Assembly (NCBI RefSeq): GCF_004345645.1
Contig: NZ_SLWS01000021.1
Span: 90,455 to 154,454, forward strand
Reading direction: 5' to 3'
Length of the DNA stretch: 64,000 bases
DNA from: Actinocrispum wychmicini
GTDB taxonomy: Bacteria > Actinomycetota > Actinomycetes > Mycobacteriales > Pseudonocardiaceae
Shown in pieces: positions 63,000-64,000 of this stretch (positions are counted from its first letter, which is position 1; the number at the start of each line of letters is the position of its first letter). A program made the position numbers and the translations under genes. The notes below the pieces were generated by a model, which saw nothing but the letters and a program-made list of their open reading frames with translations, did not search any database and was not told where the DNA came from.

Positions 63000-64000
63000 A
63001 TGGACACCACAGCGCCACTATGGCGAACCAGCGACACCGAGCTGGTCAACGCCCACACAGCTGTGGTCCAACGCCGACGTCAACTATACGCCGAGGAACT
63101 CCGCCTGGTGGCCGAAATGGAGAACCGTGGCGTCGCCACGAAACTCGGCTACAGCAACACAGCCGCGCTGTTGATGCACACTGCTCGGCTCAGTCGCGCC
63201 GAAGCCCGCCACCAACTCGCCCAAGCCCACGACCTGCACGCCACCACCACTCCCACTGGATCGGTGATCGACTCAGCGTTGCCCCAGACCGCTGAAGCGT
63301 TGGCGCGCGGCGAAGTCGGCTCCGAACACGTGGACGCCATCCGCACAACCCTCGCTGACTTGCCGCACCTGGACGCCGAGCAACGCGCCACAGCCGAGCA
63401 AGTCATGCTCACTCGCGCCGCCGAGGATGACCCGAAAGCCCTACTCCGATTCGGCGCCCGAGTCCGCGACATCGTCGACCCGGATGGGCCGCCACCACCG
63501 GAGGAAGAGCCGATCCGGCCAGCTCGGATGCTGCGTCGGCACATCCGGCGGGACGGCAGCATGGAGTTCAAGGGTCACCTCGACCTCGAATCAGCCCAGC
63601 TGTTCGAAAACCTGCTCAAGCCGTTCGAAAAGCCGCACCCCGAAGGCAACGACACCCGGGGGTATGCCGAGCGGGCTGGGGACGCGTTCGCGGATGTGCT
63701 GCGGATGGCAGCCAACTGCCCGGACGTGCCCGCCCACAACGGCGCACGCACCGAAGTCGCCGTCACCATCTCCTTCGAACAACTACAACAGTCCCTGGAC
63801 GACGTGCTGCTGTCCAGCGACCCACGGATGACCGCCCGCGAAGCCCGCCGCCTCGCCTGCGATGCGCACATCCTGCCCGCCGTCCTCGACGGCGACTCGA
63901 AACCGTTGGATGTGGCCGTCCCCGCCTATGCCGCCCCAGCCCACATCCGACGCGGACTCTACCTACGAGACAAAGGATGCGCCTTCCCCGGATGCGAACG
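63000..64000 (+). CDS. DUF222/13E12-type HNH endonuclease (right edge truncated)
   Basis: 333 codons seen. The DUF222 region (LSRAEARHQLAQAHDL, SEHVDAIRTTLADLPHL) leads to the start of the HNH end, LRDKGCAFPGCER, where the window stops. The His residues lie beyond. Such genes are multi-copy in actinobacteria. The ATG at 63000 lies six bases after TAGAAT with no ribosome site, so it may be leaderless. Confidence 0.92.
   Translation, partial: MDTTAPLWRTSDTELVNAHTAVVQRRRQLYAEELRLVAEMENRGVATKLGYSNTAALLMHTARLSRAEARHQLAQAHDLHATTTPTGSVIDSALPQTAEALARGEVGSEHVDAIRTTLADLPHLDAEQRATAEQVMLTRAAEDDPKALLRFGARVRDIVDPDGPPPPEEEPIRPARMLRRHIRRDGSMEFKGHLDLESAQLFENLLKPFEKPHPEGNDTRGYAERAGDAFADVLRMAANCPDVPAHNGARTEVAVTISFEQLQQSLDDVLLSSDPRMTAREARRLACDAHILPAVLDGDSKPLDVAVPAYAAPAHIRRGLYLRDKGCAFPGCE

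Overview
The window is high-GC actinomycete DNA. Its style fits the order Pseudonocardiales: GTG and TTG starts, overlapping operons, SpoIIE/STAS signalling genes, DUF3040, DUF4383 and DUF222-HNH proteins, and many small regulators. The order is an inference and no species is claimed. No rRNA, tRNA, transposase or CRISPR array was seen.

Region 1 (1 to about 22.3 kb) is a biosynthetic locus. Nine minus-strand genes run from 19941 to beyond the left edge. Most junctions overlap by 1-4 nt, so they form one translationally coupled operon. In transcription order they are: an NAD(P)-binding dehydrogenase; a protein that looks like a fold-type-II PLP enzyme; a stand-alone ketosynthase with an altered active site; two tandem LanB-like proteins that carry only the tRNA-dependent glutamylation half; an A-T-C-T NRPS; a KS-AT-KR-DH-ACP PKS; an MbtH-like protein; and a C-A NRPS cut by the window edge. 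A divergent A-T protein with an in-frame TTA codon starts at 20212. Mixing LanB proteins into a PKS/NRPS operon is unusual and is the most interesting part of the window.

Region 2 (22.3-29.3 kb) holds a NarL-type two-component system, a 32-residue membrane peptide, an FtsX-type permease without an ATPase, and a compact RiPP unit. The RiPP unit is a 49-residue precursor-like peptide followed by an RRE/E1-like/YcaO fusion cyclodehydratase. YcaO plus split LanB enzymes is the pairing seen in goadsporin and thiopeptide pathways. Either two pathways sit side by side, or this is a RiPP-NRPS-PKS hybrid.

Region 3 (29.4-41.8 kb) is mixed: secreted proteins, a P450, a DUF574-type methyltransferase, a GAF-SpoIIE phosphatase, an MDR oxidoreductase, a GlxA-type regulator, and a TetR/SRPBCC pair with a clear promoter and repeated operator. 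An ECF sigma factor with a SnoaL-like tail and a RibD-C-like reductase follow. Region 4 (41.8-45.4 kb) is a three-gene operon: a proline-rich PknH-like sensor protein, a secreted coiled-coil protein with a candidate REase-fold toxin end, and a candidate immunity protein.

Region 5 (45.4-64 kb) is regulatory and housekeeping. It has a tandem Lrp regulator with an MFS pump, two STAS proteins around a MEDS-ATPase anti-sigma protein, a TetR/membrane-protein pair with tandem palindromes, a trypsin-like protease, two divergent LysR genes, a TetR/FAD-monooxygenase pair, and a GNAT. These are followed by an ArsB-like permease, small stress proteins, an acyl-CoA dehydrogenase/hydratase pair, a large inverted repeat, and an HNH nuclease gene cut by the right edge.
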